NCBI GenBank assembly: GCA_031119525.1
Contig: JAVHXO010000001.1
Location: forward strand, 217,580 to 281,579
Source of the DNA: Spiroplasma sp.
GTDB lineage: Bacteria > Bacillota_I > Bacilli_A > Mycoplasmatales > VBWQ01
Direction of reading: 5' to 3'
DNA length: 64,000 nucleotides
The notes under the pieces were generated by a model, which had not been told where the DNA came from, did not search any database, and worked only from the letters and a program-made list of their open reading frames with translations. Shown here piece after piece: positions 23,288 to 33,903 of the stretch. The position numbers and the translations under genes are program-made. Numbering within the stretch: position 1 is the first letter of the stretch; each line of letters begins with the position of its first letter.

Positions 23288-25210
23288 TTAAGTCGACCCA
23301 TTCATTATATGAAAATCAGTTAATAAAAATTGACCATTAGCATTTTTTATCAAAGCAACTAAATAACTTTTTTTTGTTATTTGATCAAATAACTTATAAG
23401 ATAATCTCATTGTTGTTGATTGTTGCTCCAAATTAATATTACGTAATAGGAAATATTGCTCATTACTAATATCAAAAAAACGATAATATTGTTGTTCTAA
23501 CAATTCCTGTTGTTCTTTAACAATATTAGCAATAATACCATTATTTTTTTCGAAAAAAATCTTTAACACTTGATTGAGGATACTATTTCGATCATCAAAC
23601 AAATTTTTAATAATGGCAAGGATAGAACCTGGTTTAAATTCTGTTTCACCTTTTTGTAACCCTCAATTAACTAAAATTGCTTCTAAACTATCATCTGGTG
23701 TTTTAGCATCATTAATTAAAGCAATTAATCGTTTTAACCCACTAACAAAAATGTCATTAGCAAAAAGTTGATTAAAAGTAGTAGCAAGTTGTTGTAAATC
23801 AATTACTGGATTATCAATTAAATATTTATCAGCAAAATTAGTAATTTGCGTTAAAGTTTCATCAAGCTTGAACTTTTTTGTGACATCACTAATTGAATTA
23901 GCAATTTGTTCAGCTAAAACTTCTGGTTTTAACCCTGCGCCAATAATTCAAGATATTGGTGGTGTATTAACTAAATCAATTAATTCTGGCAAAGTATAAT
24001 AACCAAGCGTATACATATTAATCGTGATATCTTCACCAAAAGGACCAGTTAAAACAGAAGTTAATAATTTAACTAAGTCTTTTTGCCCTTCTGGTGATAA
24101 TAAATGTTGTAATTCAATTAATAAGTTTCTCAATAATAAATCTTGTTGACCTGTTGTTTTATTTCAAGTAAGATTTTTAACGCCGAGAGTTGGATTTTCT
24201 AGTTTTAAAATTTTTGATTTAATGAAGGGTACAATTGCTTTCATTAAATAAGGCCAAGCTTCTAAAGTTTCTGGTAATTTGTTAATTGCTGATGATAAAT
24301 CATTAATAAAAGCCTTTTGATCAAAACCTCATTTGAAAGGTCCAGCATCTAAGTGATTGTTGATTAACTCACCAAGATAATTACCTGATAATTTTTTAAT
24401 CATATAGTTAAGATTAGCACCAGCAATATATTGATAAAAATCATTTCAAGTTCAGTTTTTAGCACGAACTGCAACATAATGTCATTGACCTTTAGTGCCA
24501 ATATTTTTAGCTTGAGCAATATTACCTTTATCTGATGCAATATAATTTTTCATTGCTGCTAAAGGAGTAGTACCATAATCACTTTCTTGATCTCAATCAG
24601 TTATTACTTCATTCAGTAAAACTGAAATTGGTTTAAGATAATCACTCACAAGGGATAAAGAAGTAATAATTTTGGAATTATTTGTTTTAATCGATGGCAA
24701 AATATTTTCGACAATTTTAATTATCTCGGGATTTGATAAATTGATATTAGTAAAATAAGATTTAACGACGTTAACTAATGATGGATAAGACTGATAATTA
24801 ATAATCATTTTTTTAATATTATTAATCTGGTTTTGATTAATACCATTACGCTGATAGTGACTTTGAATATTATTAATACTATCTAAATCTAAATTAGTCG
24901 TTAAATTATCAATAAAATCATTAGCAGTTTTAATCTTACTTAAATCACTACTAATTGTTGATTTAACTAATTTTTGATTCATATCATTTAATAAATTCGC
25001 AGTATTTAACCCTTTTTCTCGACCAATTAATAAAGCTTTAGGAATAATTGAAGTTGCTTTGGCATATTCTTGTGCTAATTCTAAATTATGATTGGGTTGT
25101 TGCAAATTATTTTTGCGAATTTGCAATGACTTATCTAATAAAACAATACTAGTAGTACTTACATTTAAAACTAAACTTGATGTAATAATTAACGATAAAA
25201 GTTTTTTCAT
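23288..25210 (-). CDS. Large secreted protein of unknown function
   Basis: This 640-residue protein starts with a signal peptide (MKKLLSLIITSSLVLNVSTTS) that has no lipobox cysteine, so it is secreted or left anchored by its signal. The mature part is hydrophilic and probably helical, rich in Asn, Leu and Ile, with aromatic stretches such as NWTWNDFYQYI. I see no transmembrane segment after the signal and recognise no domain. The start follows GGTGAG. It is upstream of rsmH in the same direction but separated by 190 bases. Many TGA codons encode Trp. Confidence 0.8.
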
Positions 25211-25361
25211 TTTCTCACCATATTAATTTAAGGAAATTAACCTCGCTAAAATTATTGCTTTTAGTTATTATAACGATTTATTTTCTAAAAACAAATATTA
25301 TTAATATTATTAGTGTTTGGTTTTATAATGAAACTTAATAATTAATCTAATTATCTGATTA

Positions 25362-25394
25362 TTATTAAATAATAAATCAATTATTAAATAATAA
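25362..25394. repeat. Two identical 14-base palindromes upstream of the FNT gene
   Basis: TTATTAAATAATAA occurs at 25362-25375 and again at 25381-25394, five bases apart. Each has arms TTATTA/TAATAA. They lie between divergent genes, about 80 bases before the FNT start, and could be an operator, though AT-rich DNA makes such repeats easier by chance. Confidence 0.45.
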
Positions 25395-25475
25395 TATGTT
25401 ATTATTTTTTATAGTTAATATTTTAATTAGTAAAAATATCAATAAATTATATGAAAGGAGCAAAGGAGTAACCTA

Positions 25476-26327
25476 GTGCAATTAAATTTGAATCCAAACA
25501 ATAATAAAGAAACTAAAGGGGAAACAGAAGAAACTAGAAGCCCAAGAGATACCTTCATTGAAGTTTATAAACTTTCAGCAAAGAAAGCTAAAACACCATT
25601 ACTTAAAACCTTTTTATTAGGTATTACTGCGGGAGCTTTTATTGGCATCGCTTGAATTGCTTCAATCTGAGCAACAAGAAATATGCAAGATCAAGGAATG
25701 TACAACATAGTATTTGGTGGTGTTTTCTTAATTGCCATTACCATGATTATTTTTATGGGTGGCGAAATGTTCACTTCAAATTCAATGATGTTTATTCCAG
25801 CTTTAAAAAAACAAGTAAAATGACGTCGATTATTTGCTAATTTATTTGTTGTTTTAATGGGTAACTTTGTTGGTGGTGCGATTTTTGCCTTACTAACATG
25901 GGGAGCTGGAATGTTAAAAGATCAAGCATTCTTAGAAAACGCTTGAGCAGTTACTAGTGGTAAGTTAAACAAAGATTGATATAATCATTTCTTTAGTGGC
26001 ATTATTTGTAACTTATTAGTTGCTGGCAGTGTTTATATTACTTATGCCACAAAAAATTCAATGGCAAAACTTGCCTTAACATGTATGTTAATTTTTCCAT
26101 TCGCTGTTTCAGGATTTTCCCACATTGTTGCTAATAGTTATCCTTGAACATTATTACCAATCTTTAATCTTTATGGCATTGAAACAACAGTAGGCGATTG
26201 ATTAAAATTTGGTTATAATACTCAACTACCAACATTATTTGGTAACTTCATTGGTGGTGCAATCTTCTTGATGGGTACTTATTACTTAATTTTTAGAAAA
26301 GAATTACCAAAAACTATTGAACTTTAA
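25476..26327 (+). CDS. Formate/nitrite transporter (FNT) family channel
   Basis: FNT proteins are pentameric channels for formate, nitrite, lactate or hydrosulfide. The 283-residue protein has six membrane segments and family motifs GGEMFTSNSMMF (omega-loop region), MGNFVGGAIFALL, and SGFSHIVANSYPW containing the pore histidine. In an organism relying on fermentation it could export lactate or formate, which is an inference. The start is GTG at 25476; two GGAG-like sites lie upstream (AAAGGAGCAAAGGAG). Many TGA codons encode Trp. Confidence 0.92.
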
Positions 26328-26345
26328 AAGAAATAAAGTATTATC

Positions 26346-26372
26346 AAAGTTAATCAGTTATGATTAACTTTT
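26346..26372 (+). terminator. Terminator after the FNT gene
   Basis: The hairpin AAAGTTAATCA / TGATTAACTTT is followed by a T run, 18 bases after the stop codon. Confidence 0.9.
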
Positions 26373-26486
26373 TTTATTTAATAATCTTTAAATTGAACAA
26401 AAAGCAAAATTTTTATATCACCCTTATTAGTTTTATATAATAAAAGTAAATTTTATTTTTTAAGAAAAAAATAGGGGATTATAATA

Positions 26487-26798
26487 ATGAATTTAGATGA
26501 CTTAACAAAACAAGTTTGAGATAAAGCACAAGATTGTAATTGTGATGTTGAAGATTGTCGGTCAAACCATAAATTATGCGGGATTTGCAGTAAAACAATC
26601 GTTTATACAGCGCATGAGAGTAATCAACCAACTAGTGCTTATGCTTGAAATCGTGATCACATAACACCATTATCTAAAGGTGGTAAAACTGAACTTGAAA
26701 ATTTACAAGCAACTCACGTTCAATGTAATCATAAAAAAGGTAATAAAGAAGAAACCTTACAAATAATTGCAACAATTGAGGATGAAGACAAATGGTAA
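26487..26798 (+). CDS. Small HNH nuclease-like protein
   Basis: This 103-residue protein has an HNH finger: CGICSKTI supplies a CxxC knuckle, followed by NRDHITPLSKGGKTELENLQ and HVQCNHKKGN, matching the DHI-PLSKGG-NLQ-CN-KG pattern of HNH endonucleases. An extra cysteine group (CNCDVEDC) lies just before. No other domain is present. Stand-alone HNH proteins occur in phages, as restriction enzymes and as homing nucleases; none of these contexts is visible. Its stop overlaps the start of the next gene by seven bases. The ribosome site is ATAGGGGATT. Confidence 0.85.
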
Positions 26799-27658
26799 TT
26801 AAAGGCTACGACCAAAATAAAACCCTATGATATAAAGATTGATTATTTCTTTATAAATTAATAGCATTTATTGTTGGTAGTAGTCTTTTAATTTTAGGTT
26901 TTATTTTATCAGTTTTTGTTCAATCGTGATATGTTAGTGGTAATGATAAGATAACTTTCTATCATAACTTATTATGGTTAGCAAATTTAGATGTTATGAC
27001 AAGTTTTTGATCAGTGCAAACAATTGTTATGGCGGAAATTTGATTTTTATTTGCATTAATTTATCATCGCAGAGAATGAAAAAACAAAATTAGTAACTTT
27101 AATACACAACTAAATATTACCGTTTATATTACTGTAACCTTTGTCATTTTTTGAGTAGCTGTTGGCATTAGTTTTTTTACTACTCTTAATGTTGGCTTTA
27201 ATTTTAATGACTTTAGTTTAACAGCTAAAATTCTTGGTAGTTTAACCCACTTAATAATTCCGCTTAGTATGATCGTTTTATTTTTGATTGATTCTCATAA
27301 CAAAAAATATCAAGCAAAAAAAATCTTATTTTCAGTTATGATTTATCCAATTTTATATCAACTTTATGTTTTAATTCGCGCAACAATTCTTGATGCTTAT
27401 GGTGTTAGATTAAATACAATTGGCAGTTATCCATATAAATTCCTTGATTTCTCTAATCCATTGTTCCCAGTACCAATTTATGTTAATGCTTTATTGGTAA
27501 TAATAAGTTTTACAGCTATTTTTTGGATTTTATCATTTGGCTTTGTTGGTCTTCAAAAGGTGATTTGGCAAAATAAATGACAAGTTAATGATAAAAAAGC
27601 AAGTAATGATGTTGTAAAAAATAAAAGAATTAGTATTGATGATGTTAATATAATATAA
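26792..27658 (+). CDS. Multi-pass membrane protein (DUF1600/Pr6Pr-like)
   Basis: This 288-residue protein has about six membrane helices. The loop SYPYKFLDFSNPLFPVPIY resembles the YPYxFLD signature of the Pr6Pr/DUF1600 membrane family known from mollicutes and actinobacteria; this is from memory of the motif and unverified. The function of that family is unknown. The ATG overlaps the end of the HNH gene (ATGGTAA), so the two are probably translationally coupled. The C-terminal 30 residues are charged and probably cytoplasmic. Confidence 0.75.
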
Positions 27659-27699
27659 AATTATATTATATAAGTACTATTTTAATTTAAATAAAATAT

Positions 27700-27725
27700 A
27701 AAAGGAGACACATAAGTCTCCTTTT
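27700..27725. terminator. Hairpin ending the structured RNA and the membrane-protein gene
   Basis: The arms AAAAGGAGAC and GTCTCCTTTT pair perfectly around a six-base loop. On the minus strand it follows the DUF3800-linked RNA; on the plus strand it follows the gene ending at 27658. Confidence 0.85.
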
Positions 27726-27730
27726 ATAGC

Positions 27731-27810
27731 GTTGGGCAGCTTACCTGCTCTCGAAAAGCAAACCAGTAACTCTGTTTCTAGAAGTATTTACCGACTAGAC
27801 TCTGACCAAC
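27731..27810 (-). ncRNA. Candidate structured RNA overlapping the 3' end of the DUF3800 gene
   Basis: The 80-base segment has 36 G/C bases (45%), far above its surroundings. On the minus strand the ends pair as GTTGGTCAG (27810-27802) with CTGCCCAAC (27739-27731), eight of nine pairs. Inside are TCTAG/CTAGA (27799-27795 with 27781-27777) and a third arm TTAC/GTAA with an inner CTTT/AGAG stem (27769-27741), giving a three-way layout followed by a terminator. The 5' part is also the last codons of the DUF3800 gene, where TGG and CGG replace the usual TGA and AGA/CGT codons. DUF3800 genes are known to be associated with conserved RNA motifs in other bacteria. Confidence 0.65.
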
Positions 27811-28555
27811 AGCATGTTATATTTAACATATTATTATTATATCTAATTTTTGGAAACTTACAAGCATTTATATAGAATTCAAAATTATTAAATAAGTTTA
27901 ATAATTCTTTTGCATTTCGATGTTGATCTAAGTATTTATTTGAAAAATTTACAATAATATCAGCAGCTTGAATGCAATCTGCTTTTTTCGAATCCAAATG
28001 CGAAACCTTATGAATATATATTTTTTTGGCACGTAAAAATCTAATTATTTTATTTGTTGAATAATCTTTATTTAAATATTTATGTAAAATATTAGCATCC
28101 ATTTCCTGTATTTTTTCTGTATGACTCGCATCAATATAAATTCTAATTACAGAATCAGGCATTATTTTATTACTTTCTATTAATTTTTTTAATAACAAAG
28201 CTATCATTTCATTTCTTTTTAATTTTGCATGTTCTTCATCAAAAGCAGGTACACTTAAATCATCTTTGCAAGTTCAAATACAAAATAACGCATCAACTAA
28301 TTGATATTGTTTAATTAAATTTTCTATATCTGCTTTTTTATAAGGACTTTTTTTATGCTTAATATATTTTTTGGCTAAATCATTACCTTTAATTTCAGAT
28401 TTTTTTGTTACTTTATTTTTTGCCAATTTAAAATCTTTAATAAAACTATTTCTTTTATTTTTATTGTTAAAGAGAACACCACCATAAATTACATGTTTAT
28501 CATTTTTATTAAGAAATGAACCACTATCATCTAAATATAAAAAATATTCCATCAT
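27788..28555 (-). CDS. DUF3800 domain protein
   Basis: This 255-residue protein matches the DUF3800 pattern: YFLYLDDSGSF at the N-terminus, VIYGGVLF after it, IRIYIDASHTEK in the middle (about residues 140-152) and CIQAADIIVNFSNKY near 205-219. The acidic residues in these segments fit the RNase H-like fold proposed for the family, suggesting nuclease activity. Two start codons are adjacent (28555 and 28552). One TGA encodes Trp (FCI-W-TCKDD). The last 23 bases coincide with a structured RNA. Confidence 0.82.
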
Positions 28556-28661
28556 AATTTTTACCTATTTTCTATAAGAAATATATTAATATTTTAAAAC
28601 TATTTTAATTGATTAAGAATATTTTTTGCAAAAAAATAAAATTTTTTTTTAAAAAACATAC

Positions 28662-28689
28662 TTGCCTTTTTTTAGAAATCAATTATAAT
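28662..28689 (+). promoter_or_regulatory. Promoter of rpsO
   Basis: TTGCCT (28662-28667) and TATAAT (28684-28689) are 16 bases apart. The transcript would have a leader of about 85 bases, long enough for the autoregulatory structure often found before rpsO, though I could not fold one with confidence. Confidence 0.75.
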
Positions 28690-28781
28690 ACATAAGTTAA
28701 TGACTCAACATTGTTATTATTTATTCTCTCAAATAATTGCTTTGCTGAGCCGGACAAACAATACATAGGAGAGAAAAAAAT

Positions 28782-29051
28782 ATGGATCAAAAACACTATG
28801 AAACTTTAATTAAAAAGTTTCGTTTAAATGATAAAGATACAGGTTCAACAGCTGTACAAATTATTAGTTTAACAAAAAGAATTTTGGAATTAACAGAACA
28901 TCTAAAAGTTCAAAAAAAAGATGTACCAGCCAAAAGAACTTTACTAAAATTAGTTGCAACAAGAAAAACTTACTTAAAGTATTTAAAAACTCAAAAGTTA
29001 AATAAATACACATATGAAGATTTACTTAAAGCATTAAACTTAAAGAAATAA
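28782..29051 (+). CDS. rpsO: 30S ribosomal protein S15
   Basis: S15 binds the 16S rRNA central domain early in assembly. The 89 residues contain the family core STAVQIISLTKRILELTEHL and KRTLLKLVATRKTYLKYL. The start follows ATAGGAGAG. In many bacteria rpsO is next to pnp; here pnp is about 5 kb away. Confidence 0.98.
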   Translation: MDQKHYETLIKKFRLNDKDTGSTAVQIISLTKRILELTEHLKVQKKDVPAKRTLLKLVATRKTYLKYLKTQKLNKYTYEDLLKALNLKK

Positions 29052-29055
29052 AGTA

Positions 29056-29084
29056 AAAATCAGTTTATATAATAAACTGATTTT
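29056..29084. terminator. Bidirectional terminator between rpsO and uvrC
   Basis: AAAATCAGTTTAT pairs with ATAAACTGATTTT around a three-base loop, followed by eight T residues on the plus strand. The uvrC stop codon lies two bases beyond it on the other strand. Confidence 0.9.
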
Positions 29085-29086
29085 TT

Positions 29087-30856
29087 TTATAACTCAAAGC
29101 TATGCAATTCCAATCACAATTTCTTCAAAACTACCGTCGATTTAATAACTACCTTTAACTCATCATAAGTTGCACCCTGCAAATCACTGAAAGTTGGAAA
29201 TTTAGCAAGAATTTCTTTTTGTAATTTTGGGCCAATCCCAGGAATTGTTGCTAAAAAACTATTAATCATTGATTGACTTCGTTTTAACTTATGATATTTA
29301 ATCGCATAATTATGAATTTGATCTTGCAAGTTTGCTAAAAAAAGAAAACAAATATCATTTTTAGGGATATGAACAACTTGAAATTTACTATTAATCACGC
29401 GATCAGTTTGGTGTTTTTTATTTTTTGCTAAACCAATCACAGGGATTTTTAAATTTAATAACTGCAATTGATTTAAAGTTGCTTGAATTTGTGGTTTACC
29501 ACCATCAACAATAATTAAATCGGGTAGTGGCAATTTATTAACTAATAAATTATAGTAGCGCCGATAAATCATTTCTTCAAAGCGATGATAATCATCATTC
29601 AATTTTGGGTTTAATAAAAAACGCCGGTAATCATTAAAACTTGGTTTACCATCTTTATAAACAATCATTGCACCAACACTAGCATTTTTATATAAGTTAG
29701 AAACATCAAAAACTTCTAAATGGTTAATCACTGGCAATTTTAATCATTGGGTTAATACTTTCATCATATTAACTTCACTTGTTTTTGCTTTATCTAAGTA
29801 ATTTTTTCAAGCATAAACAGCATTAGTTTTAGCAATATTTAAAATATTCTCTTTTTTGCCTTTAACTGGGTGGAAAAACTTAACGGTTGGAAATAATAGT
29901 TTTAAATCTGAGATTTCAACTTCGTTTGGTAAGTAAATTTCTTTTGGTAGGGTGTTCTTATTATAAAGTTGCGTACAATAATTACGAACAAAATCTTCAA
30001 TATCTAAAAAATTGTTCTTACCAACATACTCATCTTTCGCTTGCAGTTTACCATTGCGATAAAATAAAGTAACAATACTAATTAAATTATCTTCTGTTAA
30101 ATAATTAATAAAGTCACGATCACCAAAATCTTGGAATTCAACCACTTGTTGCGATAAAAATAAATCAATCTTTTCCAATAAAATTTTAATGCGATTAGCT
30201 GCTTCATATTGCTGATTATCAGAACTAATACTCATACTATTTTGTAATTGTTGTTTAATGACTGCTACATTACCTTTAAAGAACTGATTAATTTTATTAA
30301 TTTGATTTTGGTAATAACTTCAAGGGACTGCTTTAAAACAAGCCCCTGAACATTGTCCTAAATGATAATATAAGCAAGGTTTACCTAAATTACCAGCACA
30401 CTTCCTTAACGGAATAATTCGCTCCAATAATTTTAAAATTTCTCTTGCCCCGGTACCATCAGGAAAAGGACCATAATAATTACCTTGGTCTTTATTTGCT
30501 CGTCTTAAATAATGATATTGTGGATCTTTTTCTTTTGTTACTTGAATATAAGGATATCTTTTGTCATCAGCTAGTAAAATATTATATTTGGGATGATATT
30601 TTTTAATTAATGTTTGTTCTAAAATTAAAGCTTCTTTCTCATTATTAGTCGTAATAAAATCTAAACTCACAATATCATTAACTAATTGCATTGTTTTAAA
30701 ATTACTTACTTTAGTAAAGTAACTAGTAACTCTTTTTTTCAATGATTTTGCTTTACCAACATAAATTAATTGCTTATTTTTATCTTGATATAAATAACAA
30801 CCAGAAACATTTGGTAAATTTTTAACTTGTTCTAATAAAATTTCATTTTTTTTCAT
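29087..30856 (-). CDS. uvrC: Excinuclease ABC subunit C
   Basis: UvrC makes both incisions in nucleotide excision repair. The 589-residue protein has the N-terminal GIY-YIG domain (GCYLYQDKNKQLIYVGKAKSLKKR, about residues 18-40), the cysteine region LRKCAGNLGKPCLYYHLGQC, a UVR helix, the RNase H-like domain LEVFDVSNLYKNASVGAMIV, and a C-terminal helix-hairpin-helix (IPGIGPKLQKEILAKF). The ATG at 30856 is preferred to the TTG at 30877. The true stop (29087) requires reading TGA at 29114 as Trp, adding ten residues. Confidence 0.95.
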
Positions 30857-30939
30857 TATCTTTTTTGCCACCAACAATTGTGCTTCAATATTTTTACTAA
30901 TTATATTATATCTTTTTCTTGGATTAACAAAATAAAAAG

Positions 30940-30967
30940 TAGTTTTATAAACAATTATAAAACTACC
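30940..30967 (-). terminator. Terminator of the gene at 30973-31962
   Basis: On the minus strand GTAGTTTTATAA pairs with TTATAAAACTAC and is followed by TTTTTATTTTG, six bases after the stop codon. Confidence 0.9.
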
Positions 30968-30972
30968 AATAA

Positions 30973-31962
30973 TTAATTATTATCAAGGTCTGGTTGATCA
31001 TTATTAGTTAAGTCAAACTTTTGCGTTGAATCTTGATTAATACTTTTATTAACTTGACCAAAAGGTGTTAAAGTACCACTCTCTTTTAAAACATTTTGGA
31101 CTAACAATTGTTGATGATTTGTTTTTGGATTGATTGTTGGTTCAATTTTAACTTCAGTTACTTTAATTTCTGGTGCTTTAGTTTGATTAAGCTCTTGGTT
31201 ATTAGTTAATTCACTTTTTTTAATCGCCATTTGCTCTTGTTGGAATGATTTTTGATTAATTTTTTCAATCTTTTGCTTTCTGAAATATTTAATTAATGGT
31301 TTTAGGAAGAAAAAAATCAAAGTCAAGAAAAATCATGGTTTATTAAAGAAAACTCAAGTAAAACTAATAATTAATAATAAAAAATTAAAAACTAAATTAG
31401 TAATAAAAGAACCATAATTAGTAATAAAAATTAAGAAATTACTAATAATACCACCAGCAGCATAACTAGGGAAGAAACTAGTGATATTAGTTCAATCAGT
31501 AAATGAAATTGGTTGAGCAAAAAATCCCCGATAATTATTAATAATTGTCTTTGACCATCACTCATTAAAATAATCACCAAGACTATTAAAGTTGTAAGGG
31601 CTAAAACTGAGAAAAATTCGCTGATCATTAACTAAAATCAAATTAATATTACTAACTAACCAAGAAATAGCAATCAAACTAATAATTACTGCAAGAATAA
31701 ATGACAATTTAAATTTAAAATAATAATTAAAACAAATTGGAATTGTTAAACCAATTAAGGTGAAATAAACTAAATACTTGCTTCAACCAAATAAGAAAAG
31801 AAAGATAAAGTCATCAAATAACTTACCAACGGCAAATAAACGAAAAAAACTAATAAATAAAAAAATTAGCAACAATAAACTAAAAAATAATATCGCAATT
31901 TCATCACCACGAATATTAAGTTTTTTAATTTTGATTGGTACTAATTTTTTATTTGCTTTCAT
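30973..31962 (-). CDS. Membrane protein with four to five N-terminal helices and cytoplasmic tail
   Basis: This 329-residue protein has about four or five hydrophobic segments in its first 215 residues, then a hydrophilic Gln/Lys/Asn-rich tail of about 110 residues. The arrangement resembles the membrane part and linker of FtsK/SpoIIIE, but no P-loop or motor domain follows, so I do not call it FtsK. It lies downstream of the RNase J paralogue in the same direction with a 40-base gap. The start follows AAGAGG. Function unknown. Confidence 0.7.
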
Positions 31963-32002
31963 ATAATCCTAAACCTCTTTTGTTTTTTAATTATTAAACA
32001 AA

Positions 32003-33835
32003 TTAAATTTCATTAATAACTGGCAGAATCATTGGAATTTTACCAGTTTCTTTTTTCATAAAATCTTGTAATTCATTCTTAATTTTATTCTTTATCTCTA
32101 TTGTACTAAAATTATTACTCTTTTGTGCTTTTTCAACAATATTGATAATTATTGTTTGAATCTTCTTCAACATTTCTTCATTATTTGTTAAATAAACAAC
32201 ACCACGCATCTGCGCATCAATTAATGAGGTAATTTGTTTTGTTTTTCGATCAATTGTTAAACCAGTAATCAAAACACCATCACTCATTAATCTTCTTCGT
32301 TCTTCAATAACGATGGCACCAATATCACCAACACCAATGCCATCAACATAAACATCACCCGTAGTAATTAAATTTGGATTATCTTTATTTCGCGAAGCAT
32401 TTTTCCCAGTATTATAACTAACATCAGATAAAACACCATTATTAAATGTTACAACTTCACCATTATCTTGAATTAAAGCATTATTATGTAAAACACCCGC
32501 ATCAATCGCAGCATTTCTAGCACCATTTAAATCTTTATATAAACCTTTAACTGGCAAGAAATATTTTGGTTCTAACATATTAGTTAATAATTTAATATCT
32601 TCATAAGATGCTTGTAGACTTCATGCTTGCTTATCAGAAATACTAATCACTTTAACATCAGTTCTTGCTAACTCATCTAAAACTGCTGCATGTGCTAATT
32701 CATTACCAGGAATTGGTGGTGTTGCTAAAATCACAGTATCATCAGGCAGTAAATTTAATTCATCATCATTGTTAGTAGCAATTTTATTCATCTTAGCAAA
32801 TAATCGCTCACCACTACCAGTAACAACCACAACACTATCTTTAATTTTTGTTGCTAATTGTAAAGGAACAATCCGAATTTTATTTTTATCAGGATCATTA
32901 GCATTAAAAGTAACATTAAAACCTTTAACATTAATCTTTGGTTGACTTTTATTAGTCACCGGGTTAGCAATTGCTTGTAAAACTTCATTTAATGTTCGGC
33001 CATGAATTGCAACTTTCCTTGTTGAACTAACTTCAGCCATCGCTTGAAAAATTTCATTAACCCGAAATAAATCTTGATCATAACAAGCTAAAATAATTCG
33101 CCCAGGTGCTTCTTTAATGATTGGTTCTAATCTGTTTTGAATTTTATGATTTGGTGCTGTAAAATCTTTTCTTAACGCTGTTTGACCTTCAGAAATTAAT
33201 AATAAAACTTGATTTGCTTTATTGACAGATCTAATTTTAGCAATTTGATCAATTTTAGTTGTAAAATCATTATTTTCATTGCCAACAAGAATATAATCAC
33301 TTAAATAAAAAATTGTATCATCAGCATAATTTTTTTGTTGTGCTTTTAATGGGTGATTACGACTATGAATCGCAAAACCTAAACTACCAGGAATCGAACT
33401 TGTAGTATTGAAAGCATCAATAAAAACATTAATATCATTAAATTCAATCCGCTCATTAACATTAACAACATGTAATTGAATATTATTATTCATAAAACGG
33501 AAATATTTTAATTTTTGTTCAATCATAAATTTTGTTAAATCACTACTATAAATTGCTAATTTTGTTTTTTGGTCTTTAGTTAAATCTTTTAATAAATAAG
33601 GTAGCGCACCAAAACTATCATCAGAAGGTTTACTAATAAAAATTGCTTTAATTCGATGACGATTTTCTTTTAAATAACCAAAGTCAGGAATAATTACATC
33701 AACTCCTAACATTTCTCGTTCTGGAAATTTTAAACCAACATCAAAAATAAAAATATTATTATTAATCTCAATTAAATATAAATTTTTCCCACGTTCATCT
33801 AATCCGCCTAATGCTACAAATTTAATTTTTGCCAT
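32003..33835 (-). CDS. RNase J-family protein lacking the metal-binding residues
   Basis: The 610-residue chain aligns end to end with RNase J: VALGGLDERGKNLYLIE, IFDVGLKFPEREMLGVDVIIPD, GSGERLFAKMNKIA, SPIPGN-like ATPPIPGNELA, and a C-terminal domain ending MILPVINEI. The catalytic signature HxHxDH, normally in FITHGHEDHIGG, reads FISKPSDDSFGA. The later ligands are also lost: HSIP is SSIP, HTGDF is LSDYI, SGHG is absent, and PxHGEY is PVKGLY. It therefore cannot bind the two zinc ions and is probably a structural or RNA-binding partner, like an extreme RNase J2. It lies just downstream of pnp. Confidence 0.9.
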
Positions 33836-33903
33836 TATTTTTTCACCCTTTATATTTTCATTTTTTAGTATTTTAATGATAGTTTGAAATTGTTGTTGAT
33901 AAT

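Noticed and set aside
30973..31962. Annotation as FtsK
   Set aside because: No P-loop, Walker B or gamma domain; only the membrane layout is similar.
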